Origin: Bacteroides pyogenes DSM 20611 = JCM 6294
GTDB lineage: Bacteria; Bacteroidota; Bacteroidia; Bacteroidales; Bacteroidaceae
NCBI RefSeq assembly: GCF_000428105.1
Contig: NZ_ATZH01000037.1
Span: forward strand, 1 to 46,444
Reading direction: 5' to 3'
DNA length: 46,444 nucleotides
In this document: piece after piece, positions 27,744-36,335 of the stretch
How the letters are laid out: each line of letters opens with the position of its first letter
How positions within the stretch are numbered: the stretch's first letter is position 1
The notes under the pieces: generated by a model
The model's database searches: none
The model's input: the letters and a program-made list of their open reading frames with translations, nothing else
What the model was told of the DNA's origin: nothing
Program-made: the position numbers and the translations under genes

Positions 27744-27753
27744 AAAAAAGAAC

Positions 27754-27761
27754 TATCTTTG
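27754..27761 (+). promoter_or_regulatory. -7 promoter box for the AraC-type gene
   Basis: TATCTTTG is an exact -7 element, 27 bp before the ATG at 27789. The frame also opens from a TTG at 27759, but that codon overlaps this box and would precede the transcript start. Confidence 0.55.
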
Positions 27762-27788
27762 TTGTCCAAATACTCAGAAATAAATTCC

Positions 27789-28661
27789 ATGATGGGAGAA
27801 CTTTTTTGCAAACCACATATAGATTGTTCGCATTGCCCTAAAGTAGATGAGAGTACCTTTATACACAGCAATCTACCGCAAGGGAAGCATTGTCCGAAAG
27901 ACAAATGCGCGCAAAATTGCATGTTCTTTATCATCAAAGGCGAATTACTCATCAACAGCGAAGAATATCCCGGAACCGTCTTACATAAAAATCAATTCAT
28001 CCTTCAGGCTATCGGATCGAAAATAGAGTTATTGGCACTCACAGACGTAGAATATATTACTTTCCGGTTTAACGAACTGCCATCCGGGTGCCAAGAACGG
28101 TATCACGAGATAATGAATCAGGCAGAAGCCCCGTTGACTTACACCCCGATGACGATGAATCCGCGAATTGAATATCTGATCAAAGACTTGGCAATGTTTC
28201 TGAACGAGCAACCCCCTTGCGGAAAATACATAGAACTTAAAGCGCAGGAACTTACCTTCTTGATCTTCAACTATTATCCGCTCTATGAATTGATATCCTT
28301 TTTCTACCCAATCAGCACTTATACGGAAAGCTTTCACTACTTTGTCATGCAAAATTACAGTAAGGTGAAGAATGTGGAAGAGTTCGCACATTTAGGAGGT
28401 TACAACACCACTACCTTCCGGCGTTTGTTTAAAAATCTATACGGAGTTCCCGTATACGAGTGGATACTTGAAAAGAAACGGGAAGGAATCCTTGAAGATT
28501 TGCAACACACCAAGATGAGGATTACCGAAATCAGCAACCGATACGGATTCGATTCTCTATCGCACTTTGCCCATTTCTGCAAAGACTCGTTCGGCGATAC
28601 CCCCAGAGCTCTTCGAAAGAAAGTAACCGGTGGAGGCAAAATTCCGAAAAAAGAAAAATAA
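27789..28661 (+). CDS. AraC-family transcriptional regulator with cysteine-rich N terminus
   Basis: The 290-residue protein has an N-terminal cupin-like sensor region (about 45-130) and a C-terminal AraC DNA-binding domain with two helix-turn-helix units: VEEFAHLGGYNTTTFRRLF and ITEISNRYGFDSLSHFAHF. The first 44 residues hold six cysteines, at 7, 13, 16, 35, 40 and 44, in two clusters (C-x5-C-x2-C and C-x4-C-x3-C). This could bind metal or an Fe-S cluster or sense redox, but that is inference. The ATG at 27789 is chosen because the TTG at 27759 lies inside the promoter. It precedes frdCAB by 309 bp in the same orientation and may regulate it or unrelated genes. Confidence 0.85.
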   Translation: MMGELFCKPHIDCSHCPKVDESTFIHSNLPQGKHCPKDKCAQNCMFFIIKGELLINSEEYPGTVLHKNQFILQAIGSKIELLALTDVEYITFRFNELPSGCQERYHEIMNQAEAPLTYTPMTMNPRIEYLIKDLAMFLNEQPPCGKYIELKAQELTFLIFNYYPLYELISFFYPISTYTESFHYFVMQNYSKVKNVEEFAHLGGYNTTTFRRLFKNLYGVPVYEWILEKKREGILEDLQHTKMRITEISNRYGFDSLSHFAHFCKDSFGDTPRALRKKVTGGGKIPKKEK

Positions 28662-28970
28662 CCTCCCCCTTCCCTTGTTTCTCCCTCCGGATTCACCCCG
28701 AATCTTAAAAAACAGACAACCCACCACAACCATGCTTGGCAGGCATCAAGATGAACATTCATGACCGCTCCGCGGGTATTATCAAAGCCCTGTTTTACCA
28801 TACGGAAGCAGTAAATTTTCTCATGCGGCGGCGGATTGTACATTTATTACGGAATAATTTCTTTAATTCTTTGGACAATCAATCTATTTCTCCTATTTTT
28901 GCAGGATATAAGAGGTGTAAAATAATGAAACATTAGTTCTAACAATTAAATAATCTAAATTCAATCATTT
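28662..28970. other. Leader region between the AraC-type gene and frdC
   Basis: The 309-bp gap contains the frd promoter (28870-28901) but no gene that can be supported. The only longer frame (66 residues) has no recognisable features. No terminator with a T-run is seen after the regulator gene. Confidence 0.7.
28870..28901 (+). promoter_or_regulatory. Promoter of the fumarate reductase operon
   Basis: TTTG (28870-28873), a 20-bp spacer and TATTTTTG (28894-28901) fit the Bacteroidota promoter. The predicted transcript starts near 28908, about 63 nt before the frdC ATG. Confidence 0.7.
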
Positions 28971-29675
28971 ATGTGGTTAAGTAATTCATCTGTAGGAAGG
29001 AAAGTGGTGATGAGCGTTACCGGTATCGCCCTTGTCCTATTTCTGACGTTTCACATGGCGATGAACCTTGTTGCTATCATCTCGGCCGAGGGATACAATA
29101 TGGTTTGTGAGTTCCTGGGAGCAAATTGGTACGCGCTGGCGGCTTCGGTAATTCTGGCGGTCCTGTTCGTGATTCACATCATCTACGCATTCTGGCTGAC
29201 AATGCAAAACCGCAAAGCGCGCGGTAACGAACGCTATGCAGTAGTAGACAAGCCTAAGAATGTAGAATGGGCTTCTCAGAACATGCTGGTGTTGGGTATC
29301 ATCGTTATTCTCGGTCTGGTTCTACACCTGATTAACTTCTGGTCGAAAATGCAGTTGCCGGAATTGATGCACAACATGGGCATGCACGTCGATACATTAG
29401 CGTTGGCTTATGCCGCCGACGGTGTCTATCACATCCGGCAAACTTTCTCCAACCCTGTTTTCGTAACGCTTTATGTCATTTGGCTGCTTGCATTGTGGTT
29501 CCACCTCACTCACGGTTTCTGGAGCGCCATGCAATCATTGGGCTGGAACAACAAGGTATGGATCGAACGTTGGAAATGTATCTCCAACATCTATTCTACA
29601 ATCGTTGTGCTCGGGTTTGCGCTGGTAGTAGTGGTGTTTTTCCTGAAATCACTTTGCTGTGGAGCTGCGTGCTAA
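28971..29675 (+). CDS. frdC: Fumarate reductase/succinate dehydrogenase cytochrome b subunit
   Basis: The 234-residue membrane anchor has five predicted TM helices and conserved histidines that can ligate heme: LTFHMAMN, VIHIIYAFW, GLVLHLINFW and WFHLTHGFW. Like the di-heme Wolinella-type FrdC, it connects the menaquinone pool to the soluble subunits. In Bacteroides this complex mainly reduces fumarate to succinate during anaerobic growth. It is the first gene of frdCAB, 48 bp before frdA, and has its own promoter. Confidence 0.94.
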   Translation: MWLSNSSVGRKVVMSVTGIALVLFLTFHMAMNLVAIISAEGYNMVCEFLGANWYALAASVILAVLFVIHIIYAFWLTMQNRKARGNERYAVVDKPKNVEWASQNMLVLGIIVILGLVLHLINFWSKMQLPELMHNMGMHVDTLALAYAADGVYHIRQTFSNPVFVTLYVIWLLALWFHLTHGFWSAMQSLGWNNKVWIERWKCISNIYSTIVVLGFALVVVVFFLKSLCCGAAC

Positions 29676-29723
29676 TTTAAATCAAAACTCGAAAACCTTG
29701 TCAACTAAAAAAACAAAAAGATT

Positions 29724-31703
29724 ATGATTAAGATAGATTCAAAGATTCCGGAAGGCCCCGTGGCTGAGAAATGGACTAACTATAAAGCTCACCAGAAATT
29801 GGTGAATCCCGCTAATAAACGCCGTTTGGACATCATCGTGGTGGGTACGGGCCTGGCAGGCGCTTCTGCCGCCGCTTCACTCGGTGAAATGGGTTTCAGA
29901 GTGTTCAACTTCTGTATTCAGGATTCACCCCGCCGGGCACACTCTATTGCCGCGCAGGGCGGTATCAATGCTGCAAAGAATTACCAGAACGACGGCGACT
30001 CTATTTACCGTCTCTTCTACGATACTGTAAAAGGTGGTGACTACCGCGCCCGTGAAGCCAACGTATACCGCTTGGCAGAAGTATCCAACGCCATCATCGA
30101 CCAATGTGTGGCTCAAGGAGTTCCCTTCGCGCGCGAATACGGCGGTACGCTCGACAACCGCTCGTTCGGAGGCGCTCAGGTTTCCCGTACATTCTATGCC
30201 AAAGGACAAACCGGGCAGCAATTGTTACTGGGCGCTTATTCGGCTCTGAGCCGTCAGGTAAACGCAGGTACGGTGAAACTGTACACCCGCTACGAAATGC
30301 AGGATGTGGTAATCATAGACGGTCGCGCACGCGGCATCATCGCCAAAAACTTAATCACCGGTAAACTGGAACGTTTCGCCGCCCATGCCGTAGTAATCGC
30401 TACCGGTGGATACGGAAACGCTTATTTCCTTTCTACCAACGCCATAAGCTGCAACTGTACGGCCGCCATCTCTTGCTACCGCAAAGGCGCTCTGTTTGCC
30501 AACCCGGCGTACGTTCAGATTCACCCGACTTGTATCCCGGTACACGGCGACAAGCAATCGAAACTGACACTGATGTCCGAATCTTTGCGTAACGACGGAC
30601 GCATTTGGGTTCCGAAAAAGAAAGAAGACGCCGTGAAACTTCAGAAAGGCGAAATCAAGGGAAGCGACATCCCCGAAGAAGACCGCGATTATTACTTGGA
30701 GCGCCGCTATCCGGCATTCGGTAACCTCGTTCCGCGCGACGTGGCCAGCCGTGCCGCCAAAGAGCGTTGCGACAAAGGATTCGGCGTGAACAACACCGGT
30801 CTGGCTGTGTTCCTCGACTTCTCGGAAGCTATTAACCGATTGGGTATCGATATCGTGCTTCAACGCTACGGCAACCTCTTCGATATGTACGAAGAGATCA
30901 CCGACGTAAATCCGGGTGAACTTGCCAAAGAAGTCAACGGAATGAAATATTACAACCCGATGATGATCTATCCGGCTATCCACTACACCATGGGAGGTAT
31001 CTGGGTAGACTACGAATTGCAGACTACCGTCAAAGGTCTGTTTGCCATCGGCGAATGCAACTTCTCCGATCACGGAGCCAACCGCCTCGGCGCTTCCGCA
31101 TTGATGCAAGGTCTGGCAGACGGTTATTTCGTATTGCCTTACACCATCCAGAACTATCTGGCAGACCAGATTACCGTTCCGCGCTTCTCTACCGACTTGC
31201 CCGAATTTGCTGAAGCCGAAAAAGCTATCCAAGACAAGATAGACCGCTTCATGAGCATTCAGGGAAAAGAATCGGTAGACACGATCCACAAGAAAGTGGG
31301 ACATATCATGTGGGAATACATGGGTATGGGACGTACTGCGGAAGGCCTGAAAGAAGGCTTGGCCAAACTGAAAGAAGCCCGCAAAGAGTTTGAAAAGAAC
31401 CTGTTCATCCCCGGTTCGAAAGAAGGTATGAACGTTGAGCTCGACAAAGCCATCCGTCTGTACGACTTTATCATAATGGGTGAGCTTGTGGCTTACGATG
31501 CGCTGAACCGTAACGAAAGTTGCGGCGGTCACTTCCGCGAAGAATACCAAACAGAAGAAGGTGAAGCAAAACGTGACGATGAAAACTTCTTCTACGTAGC
31601 ATGCTGGGAATACCAAGGCGACGACGAGAAAGAACCGGTGCTGCACAAAGAGCCGCTCGTTTACGAAGCCATCAAGGTTCAAACTCGTAACTACAAGAGC
31701 TAA
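29724..31703 (+). CDS. frdA: Fumarate reductase/succinate dehydrogenase flavoprotein subunit
   Basis: The 659-residue catalytic subunit carries covalent FAD and reduces fumarate to succinate (or the reverse). The dinucleotide fold [20 protein letters not shown] is at 33-52. AHSIAAQGG includes the His that binds FAD covalently. [21 protein letters not shown] and [12 protein letters not shown] carry active-site residues. The length fits the long epsilonproteobacterial/Bacteroidota type rather than the E. coli form. It is 36 bp upstream of frdB. All key motifs are intact. Confidence 0.96.
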   Translation: MIKIDSKIPEGPVAEKWTNYKAHQKLVNPANKRRLDIIVVGTGLAGASAAASLGEMGFRVFNFCIQDSPRRAHSIAAQGGINAAKNYQNDGDSIYRLFYDTVKGGDYRAREANVYRLAEVSNAIIDQCVAQGVPFAREYGGTLDNRSFGGAQVSRTFYAKGQTGQQLLLGAYSALSRQVNAGTVKLYTRYEMQDVVIIDGRARGIIAKNLITGKLERFAAHAVVIATGGYGNAYFLSTNAISCNCTAAISCYRKGALFANPAYVQIHPTCIPVHGDKQSKLTLMSESLRNDGRIWVPKKKEDAVKLQKGEIKGSDIPEEDRDYYLERRYPAFGNLVPRDVASRAAKERCDKGFGVNNTGLAVFLDFSEAINRLGIDIVLQRYGNLFDMYEEITDVNPGELAKEVNGMKYYNPMMIYPAIHYTMGGIWVDYELQTTVKGLFAIGECNFSDHGANRLGASALMQGLADGYFVLPYTIQNYLADQITVPRFSTDLPEFAEAEKAIQDKIDRFMSIQGKESVDTIHKKVGHIMWEYMGMGRTAEGLKEGLAKLKEARKEFEKNLFIPGSKEGMNVELDKAIRLYDFIIMGELVAYDALNRNESCGGHFREEYQTEEGEAKRDDENFFYVACWEYQGDDEKEPVLHKEPLVYEAIKVQTRNYKS

Positions 31704-31739
31704 TCGGTGAAGTTAAACATTAAAAAGAATTAGAAGAAA

Positions 31740-32495
31740 ATGGATAAAAATATATCATTTACACTAAAGGTGTGGCGCCAAGCAGGGCCGAAAGCCAAGG
31801 GCGCTTTTGAGACCTACCAAATGAAAGATATTCCCGGCGATACTTCATTCCTCGAAATGCTGGATATTCTCAACGAACAGTTGATCAGCGAAGGGAAAGA
31901 GCCGATTGTATTCGACCACGACTGCCGCGAAGGAATCTGCGGAATGTGCTCGCTTTATATCAACGGACATCCTCACGGTCCGGCAACAGGAGCTACTACC
32001 TGCCAGATCTACATGCGCCGTTTCAATGATGGCGATACCATTACGGTAGAACCTTGGCGTTCGGCCGGTTTCCCGGTCATCAAAGACTTGATGGTAGACC
32101 GCACCGCATTCGACAAAATCATGCAGGCAGGAGGTTATGTAAGCGTACGTACCGGTTCTCCGCAGGACGCAAACGCTATTCTGATACCCAAACCGATAGC
32201 AGACGAAGCGATGGATGCTGCTTCATGCATCGGTTGCGGAGCTTGCGTGGCTGCTTGTAAGAACGGTTCGGCCATGTTGTTCGTTTCGGCAAAGGTAAGC
32301 CAGCTGAACTTGCTTCCGCAAGGCAAGCCCGAAGCATTGCGCCGTGCGAAAGCCATGCTTTCGAAGATGGACGAGCTCGGATTCGGCAACTGTACCAACA
32401 CCCGCGCTTGCGAAGCCGAATGTCCGAAGAACGTATCTATCAGCAACATCGCCCGCCTGAACCGCGACTTTATCATTGCGAAGCTGAAAGACTAA
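31740..32495 (+). CDS. frdB: Fumarate reductase/succinate dehydrogenase iron-sulfur subunit
   Basis: The 251-residue electron-transfer subunit carries three Fe-S clusters. The [2Fe-2S] ligands are C62, C67, C70 and C88. The [4Fe-4S] ligands are C163, C166, C169 and C228. The [3Fe-4S] ligands are C173, C218 and C224, with the same spacing as in E. coli FrdB. Electrons pass from the FrdC hemes to FrdA. It is the last gene of frdCAB and is followed by a strong terminator. Confidence 0.96.
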   Translation: MDKNISFTLKVWRQAGPKAKGAFETYQMKDIPGDTSFLEMLDILNEQLISEGKEPIVFDHDCREGICGMCSLYINGHPHGPATGATTCQIYMRRFNDGDTITVEPWRSAGFPVIKDLMVDRTAFDKIMQAGGYVSVRTGSPQDANAILIPKPIADEAMDAASCIGCGACVAACKNGSAMLFVSAKVSQLNLLPQGKPEALRRAKAMLSKMDELGFGNCTNTRACEAECPKNVSISNIARLNRDFIIAKLKD

Positions 32496-32522
32496 GCGAA
32501 AGCTTGATTTGATTAATAAGCA

Positions 32523-32563
32523 GAATCCCCCGTCGGCGTAATGCCGACGGGGGATTCTTTTTT
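32523..32563 (+). terminator. Intrinsic terminator of frdCAB
   Basis: A perfect 15-bp GC-rich stem (32523-32537 with 32543-32557), a 5-nt loop and a run of T on the plus strand. It lies 27 bp after the frdB stop codon, between convergent operons. Confidence 0.92.
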
Positions 32564-32574
32564 CGTTTCCTTAT

Positions 32575-32665
32575 TCTTCAGATATCTGCACCCGGTTCAC
32601 GAAGATCTTGGAGATCCTGCGGATGTTTCCCCACGCTACTCTTCAGATATCTGCACCCGGTTCAC
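32575..32665 (-). repeat. 26-bp direct repeat duplicating the 3' end of the GH110 gene
   Basis: The 26 bases at 32575-32600 are identical to 32640-32665, 65 bp apart. The inner copy encodes the last residues (VNRVQISEE) of the GH110 protein. The outer copy, beyond the stop codon, encodes the same residues followed by TAA. The bases between, read in that frame, give a plausible alternative lead-in (WGNIRRISKIF). Confidence 0.85.
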
Positions 32666-34429
32666 CCGTTCGAAGAGGAAACGGCTACGGTTCCAATGAA
32701 ATGGCTTGTAGTCGACATTGGTGCGAACCGTATTGCGGCGGAACACCAGCCCGTCTACCGATTTGGCGTAGAGGATGGGAGCATCAAATGTCTCGAACTC
32801 GTTGTCTTCGATGATGATACCCGCATCCTTTCCCCCGTGGAAAAAGCCTTGTTGACCTTCCAAGTTCGGAATCTCCGGATAAATGGAGATAACGGCATTG
32901 GTAAACTGAAACATGTTGGTCAGCGCATTGACAAAACGATTCTTTCGTATCAGCACATTCCGGCAGGCTCCTGTTTCGTACCAGCCATTGCAGTCGCCAC
33001 AAAGCAAGATGGCCGTACCCGAAGTGTGGTCGAACAGGTTGTTCTCCACAACCACTTGCTGCGGAGTGCTGAACAGGGTTCCTCTCGCCCGGTTGTTGCG
33101 AACGATATTGCCCGCGAAGACCACTTCGGGCGTCCAGGTAAGATTCTCTATGCCAAAACCTTCGCGTTCGCTGATGCGCTCATCCACCGGCTGTTTGAAG
33201 CGGATGAGAAATTCACGCGCGCCTTCCGTTTGGTCCGTTCCGTGCGGTTCGATGGCAGCCACCTCGTTCTCTCCGCCAGTTAAATCCATCGTTGCCGAAC
33301 GTACGAACTGTATCCGGTCTCCCACTCGCCCCCATTCAAAGCCCCACGACTGTCCGTGCATATAACGTCCGACGAGCGTATGGTCGTCTATTCTCTTCAC
33401 CACCTTCAAGTACGTGCCGTGCACATTAATGGCATCGTCCATCATTCCCTCGTACAAGCCGTTCACGGAGATAATCCTGCCTTTGCAGGCGGAGAAGTGC
33501 GTGGCATCCGCCTGCGTGGTAAAGTAGCGCGGATCTTCTTCACTTCGCAGACACACCCCGAAGCCGTCTAATGAAATGTTCTCGCACAGCTGCGCCAGCA
33601 ATCCCATGCCTTCGGCATAATGCACCTTGACACGCTGAATGGAAGTGTTTTTGTTGTGCGACAAGAAGATACCCGGCGCAGGACGGAAATAGGTACGCAT
33701 GGCTACCACAGTGCCCGGTACGAGACGTCCGTCTTTCCATTTCGGCGCATAAACCATTCCGGCAGAAAGTTCTTCGGCTTCGCGCGTATCGATAGAGAGG
33801 TCGCTGGTAAGGTACACCAGCCGCTTGGTCTGCCCTTCGAAAGCAATGCCCGTTTGCGGACGCCCCGTCCATCCCTCTCCATAACTTTCAAACCCTTTCT
33901 CTTTCGATATGCGGTATTTCACCCAGGGAGCCGCTTCGAAGGTAATCCCCTTCTCCCGTTCGTTCTTCACGATTTTCACCTGGCTGATATGCGGATTGGC
34001 GAAGTCGATGCTGAAATCCCGAAGCGTACAGTTTTCGGAATGAAGCAACGAGAGCGGCAGCATCCGCCCGTGAAAAACGAACTCCGCCCCTTGTCCGTCG
34101 AGCGTGAAGTGCTGCAAGCCTTCAATCGCCAGACCGACTTTCTTCGGATTCGTCTGGTCGTGGTTGGAGATGTAATATTCGCGCACCGTCGCTCCCTCTT
34201 CATGGAAATGATAGCGGCCGGGAGAAAAACGCAGCACGACACTGTCGCCCGGCTGATACTCCGCCTTTATCTTGTCCAACAGCTTGCGGACCATAGGAGC
34301 GGCATTTCGCTTGCTGTCGGCTTTCAGCCCGTAACGAGCCGCTTCATACACACGTTCTTTGGCCTCCATGCCACAGCAGAAAACCATACCAAAAAGAAAA
34401 AAGAGAATTGAATAGAAAGTTTTCATCAT
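32636..34429 (-). CDS. GH110 alpha-1,3-galactosidase, secreted
   Basis: The 597-residue right-handed beta-helix protein has a signal peptide (MMKTFYSILFFLFGMVFCCG), with many NxF/IxxxxN-type turns through the protein. It matches the GH110 family, inverting exo-alpha-1,3-galactosidases that act on blood group B antigen and, in one subfamily, also on linear alpha-1,3-Gal. Three acidic residues fit the GH110 active site: D308 in QADATHF and D331-D332 in MMDDAINVHG, with the 23/24-residue spacing I recall from characterised members. Whether it is the B-specific (FragA-like) or broader subfamily cannot be told by eye. It is downstream of GH20 by 271 bp. Its 3' end is duplicated beyond the stop codon. 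Confidence 0.88.
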   Translation of the reverse strand: MMKTFYSILFFLFGMVFCCGMEAKERVYEAARYGLKADSKRNAAPMVRKLLDKIKAEYQPGDSVVLRFSPGRYHFHEEGATVREYYISNHDQTNPKKVGLAIEGLQHFTLDGQGAEFVFHGRMLPLSLLHSENCTLRDFSIDFANPHISQVKIVKNEREKGITFEAAPWVKYRISKEKGFESYGEGWTGRPQTGIAFEGQTKRLVYLTSDLSIDTREAEELSAGMVYAPKWKDGRLVPGTVVAMRTYFRPAPGIFLSHNKNTSIQRVKVHYAEGMGLLAQLCENISLDGFGVCLRSEEDPRYFTTQADATHFSACKGRIISVNGLYEGMMDDAINVHGTYLKVVKRIDDHTLVGRYMHGQSWGFEWGRVGDRIQFVRSATMDLTGGENEVAAIEPHGTDQTEGAREFLIRFKQPVDERISEREGFGIENLTWTPEVVFAGNIVRNNRARGTLFSTPQQVVVENNLFDHTSGTAILLCGDCNGWYETGACRNVLIRKNRFVNALTNMFQFTNAVISIYPEIPNLEGQQGFFHGGKDAGIIIEDNEFETFDAPILYAKSVDGLVFRRNTVRTNVDYKPFHWNRSRFLFERVNRVQISEE

Positions 34430-34700
34430 ACAATCAATCGTTTTACAGATATTTCATAAATATATGCCATTCATAACCTTCGCGCCGATACCCAAGCCCT
34501 CAACCTGTCGATGCCGAACACCTATCCCGTCAATAACATATATCTCCTTGGGAAAGGATGTCTGACTTCCGTGCAAAAGGCTCTGAATACTTTCGCATCG
34601 AGCCATGAACGTATTCATGTCAGAGTCCCGGATGTTTGTCAGACTCCCGGCAATTTGGAAGCCGGCACGCAATAAAACTCTTTTCCGCCGAGCCGACCTT
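34430..34700 (-). other. Spacer between GH20 and GH110 genes
   Basis: This 271-bp gap is unusually long for the otherwise tight gene row. It holds a perfect 6-bp inverted repeat with a 4-nt loop (34604-34619) next to a near-exact 13-bp direct repeat (34619-34631 and 34638-34650, one mismatch). No terminator and no good -7 box were found. Confidence 0.5.
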
Positions 34701-36320
34701 TCAGCGTCCTTCACCTGCAATCTCAAAAGGAACCCGAAACGACACTCCCCGCTTCATCAGTTCCAACAGATTCGGATAGAGCCTCTCCCTGAACGAATCC
34801 CAACTGCGGAGAGACATCCGCGTCCAACCCGCTTCGGACAATGCCAGCCCGCGCGGATAAGTCATATAGTTGGCACGGTTTATGTCTTTGATGGCCTCTC
34901 CCCAAAGTGTTCCCATCACACCCGCTATATGCTTTCGCTGTCCCGGCTCAAGCTTATAAGTAGGGTCGAACTCATACGTTTTCCGAAGCGTGGTGAGCGG
35001 CATTCCCCAGTTGTTGAACTCAGGCAGGTCGTTCGCATACTGCGGATAATCGAAGTACGTGTACTCACCCGGCGCCAGAATCAGCGTATTGCCCGATTCG
35101 CGTGTCAACTCGATGCATTTGGGTGTAAGTCCGTAGCGCCACGTAACGAGCGTCACATCTTGCGGATAGTCGAAAAGGTACTTATCGGCAGGCAGGCGTA
35201 TATTGTCCAGCTCGCACCACAGCATGGCGTGGAGCCCGTATTTCTTGGCAGAAGCCAGCACCTTGCCGAAAAAGACATTCATCAGCTGGTCGGGGGATGT
35301 GTAGCCATGACTGCGCATCAGTTCCAGATTCTCGGGACTCTTCGCCCAGTTTCGCCCTATAGCCGACTCATCTCCTCCCAGATGGATCTTCTTCGACGGA
35401 AAGACATCGCCCACTTCACGGATAATATCGTCGAGCACCTCGTACACCTTCGGGTTGGCAACCGACAGCATCACATTATCCGTTTTCCCGAATACGAAAG
35501 CAGAATCTTTCAGAAAATCGCAGCGCAGATCGGGGTACGCCGTAAGAATAGCTGCCGTATGCCCCGGCACATCTATCTCGGGAATAATCTCTACGTTGCG
35601 CAGGGCTGCATATTCCACCAGTTCCCTGATCTGCTCCTGCGTGTAGTAACCATTGTCGGGACTGATTGCCGGCGCTTTCGGATTGCGGAACGCACCGACC
35701 TCCGTCAGTTTCGGATGGCTCTTGATTTCGATGCGCCACCCCTGATCATCGGAAAGATGCAGTTGCAACGTATTGAATTTGTAACGCGCCATGCAGTCGA
35801 TATACCCCTTCACTGCCTCCACAGGCAGAAAATGACGTGCCGGATCGAGCATCAACGCCCGAAACGGATAAGCCGGCGCATCATCTATACGCACTGCTTG
35901 TATCCGCCCCTGCTTCGTATTCGCCACATCGCCCAACAAGAGCTGATCGAGCGTCATCACTCCGTAATACACTCCCGCAGCCGTTCTACCTTCAATGCTT
36001 ATTCCTTTGGCATCGACTGTCAGGCGATACTGTTCCTCTCCCTCCATCCGGGGATTGAGCATCAGGCGGATTCTTCCGTTATCCGCCACAGCAGGCGCAA
36101 AGCCGAACCGCTGTTTAAAGACCTGTTGCAACTCTGCGGCGGCAAATCGCAAATCGCCGGAACCGACACCAATTGTTTCCTTATTCGACAAGCGGAACAC
36201 CCCTTGCCGTTGTTCCACATGATTGGGGAAAGGGAGCAAAGCGGACAAATGCTCTTGCGCCGCAACCCCAAGCGCGAAAAGCAACATCACGAAAAGAACG
36301 ATTGGTTTATTCATAGACAA
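34701..36320 (-). CDS. GH20 beta-N-acetylhexosaminidase, secreted
   Basis: The 539-residue enzyme has a signal peptide (about 1-22), a small alpha/beta GH20 N-terminal domain (about 30-145), and a TIM barrel starting near FRALMLDPARHF. The catalytic pair is D317-E318 in HLGGDESA, which works by substrate-assisted catalysis with the 2-acetamido group. It releases terminal beta-GlcNAc or beta-GalNAc from glycans. LHLSDDQGWR and EIDVPGHT are further GH20 hallmarks. A second ATG two codons in (MNKPIV) is an equally good start. It lies 15 bp after the GH95 stop codon, so both are on one transcript. Confidence 0.95.
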   Translation of the reverse strand: MSMNKPIVLFVMLLFALGVAAQEHLSALLPFPNHVEQRQGVFRLSNKETIGVGSGDLRFAAAELQQVFKQRFGFAPAVADNGRIRLMLNPRMEGEEQYRLTVDAKGISIEGRTAAGVYYGVMTLDQLLLGDVANTKQGRIQAVRIDDAPAYPFRALMLDPARHFLPVEAVKGYIDCMARYKFNTLQLHLSDDQGWRIEIKSHPKLTEVGAFRNPKAPAISPDNGYYTQEQIRELVEYAALRNVEIIPEIDVPGHTAAILTAYPDLRCDFLKDSAFVFGKTDNVMLSVANPKVYEVLDDIIREVGDVFPSKKIHLGGDESAIGRNWAKSPENLELMRSHGYTSPDQLMNVFFGKVLASAKKYGLHAMLWCELDNIRLPADKYLFDYPQDVTLVTWRYGLTPKCIELTRESGNTLILAPGEYTYFDYPQYANDLPEFNNWGMPLTTLRKTYEFDPTYKLEPGQRKHIAGVMGTLWGEAIKDINRANYMTYPRGLALSEAGWTRMSLRSWDSFRERLYPNLLELMKRGVSFRVPFEIAGEGR

Positions 36321-36335
36321 AAACTTCTTAATCTA

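Noticed and set aside
30351..31682. 443-codon minus-strand open frame opposite frdA
   Set aside because: It overlaps the conserved flavoprotein gene completely and has no family features.
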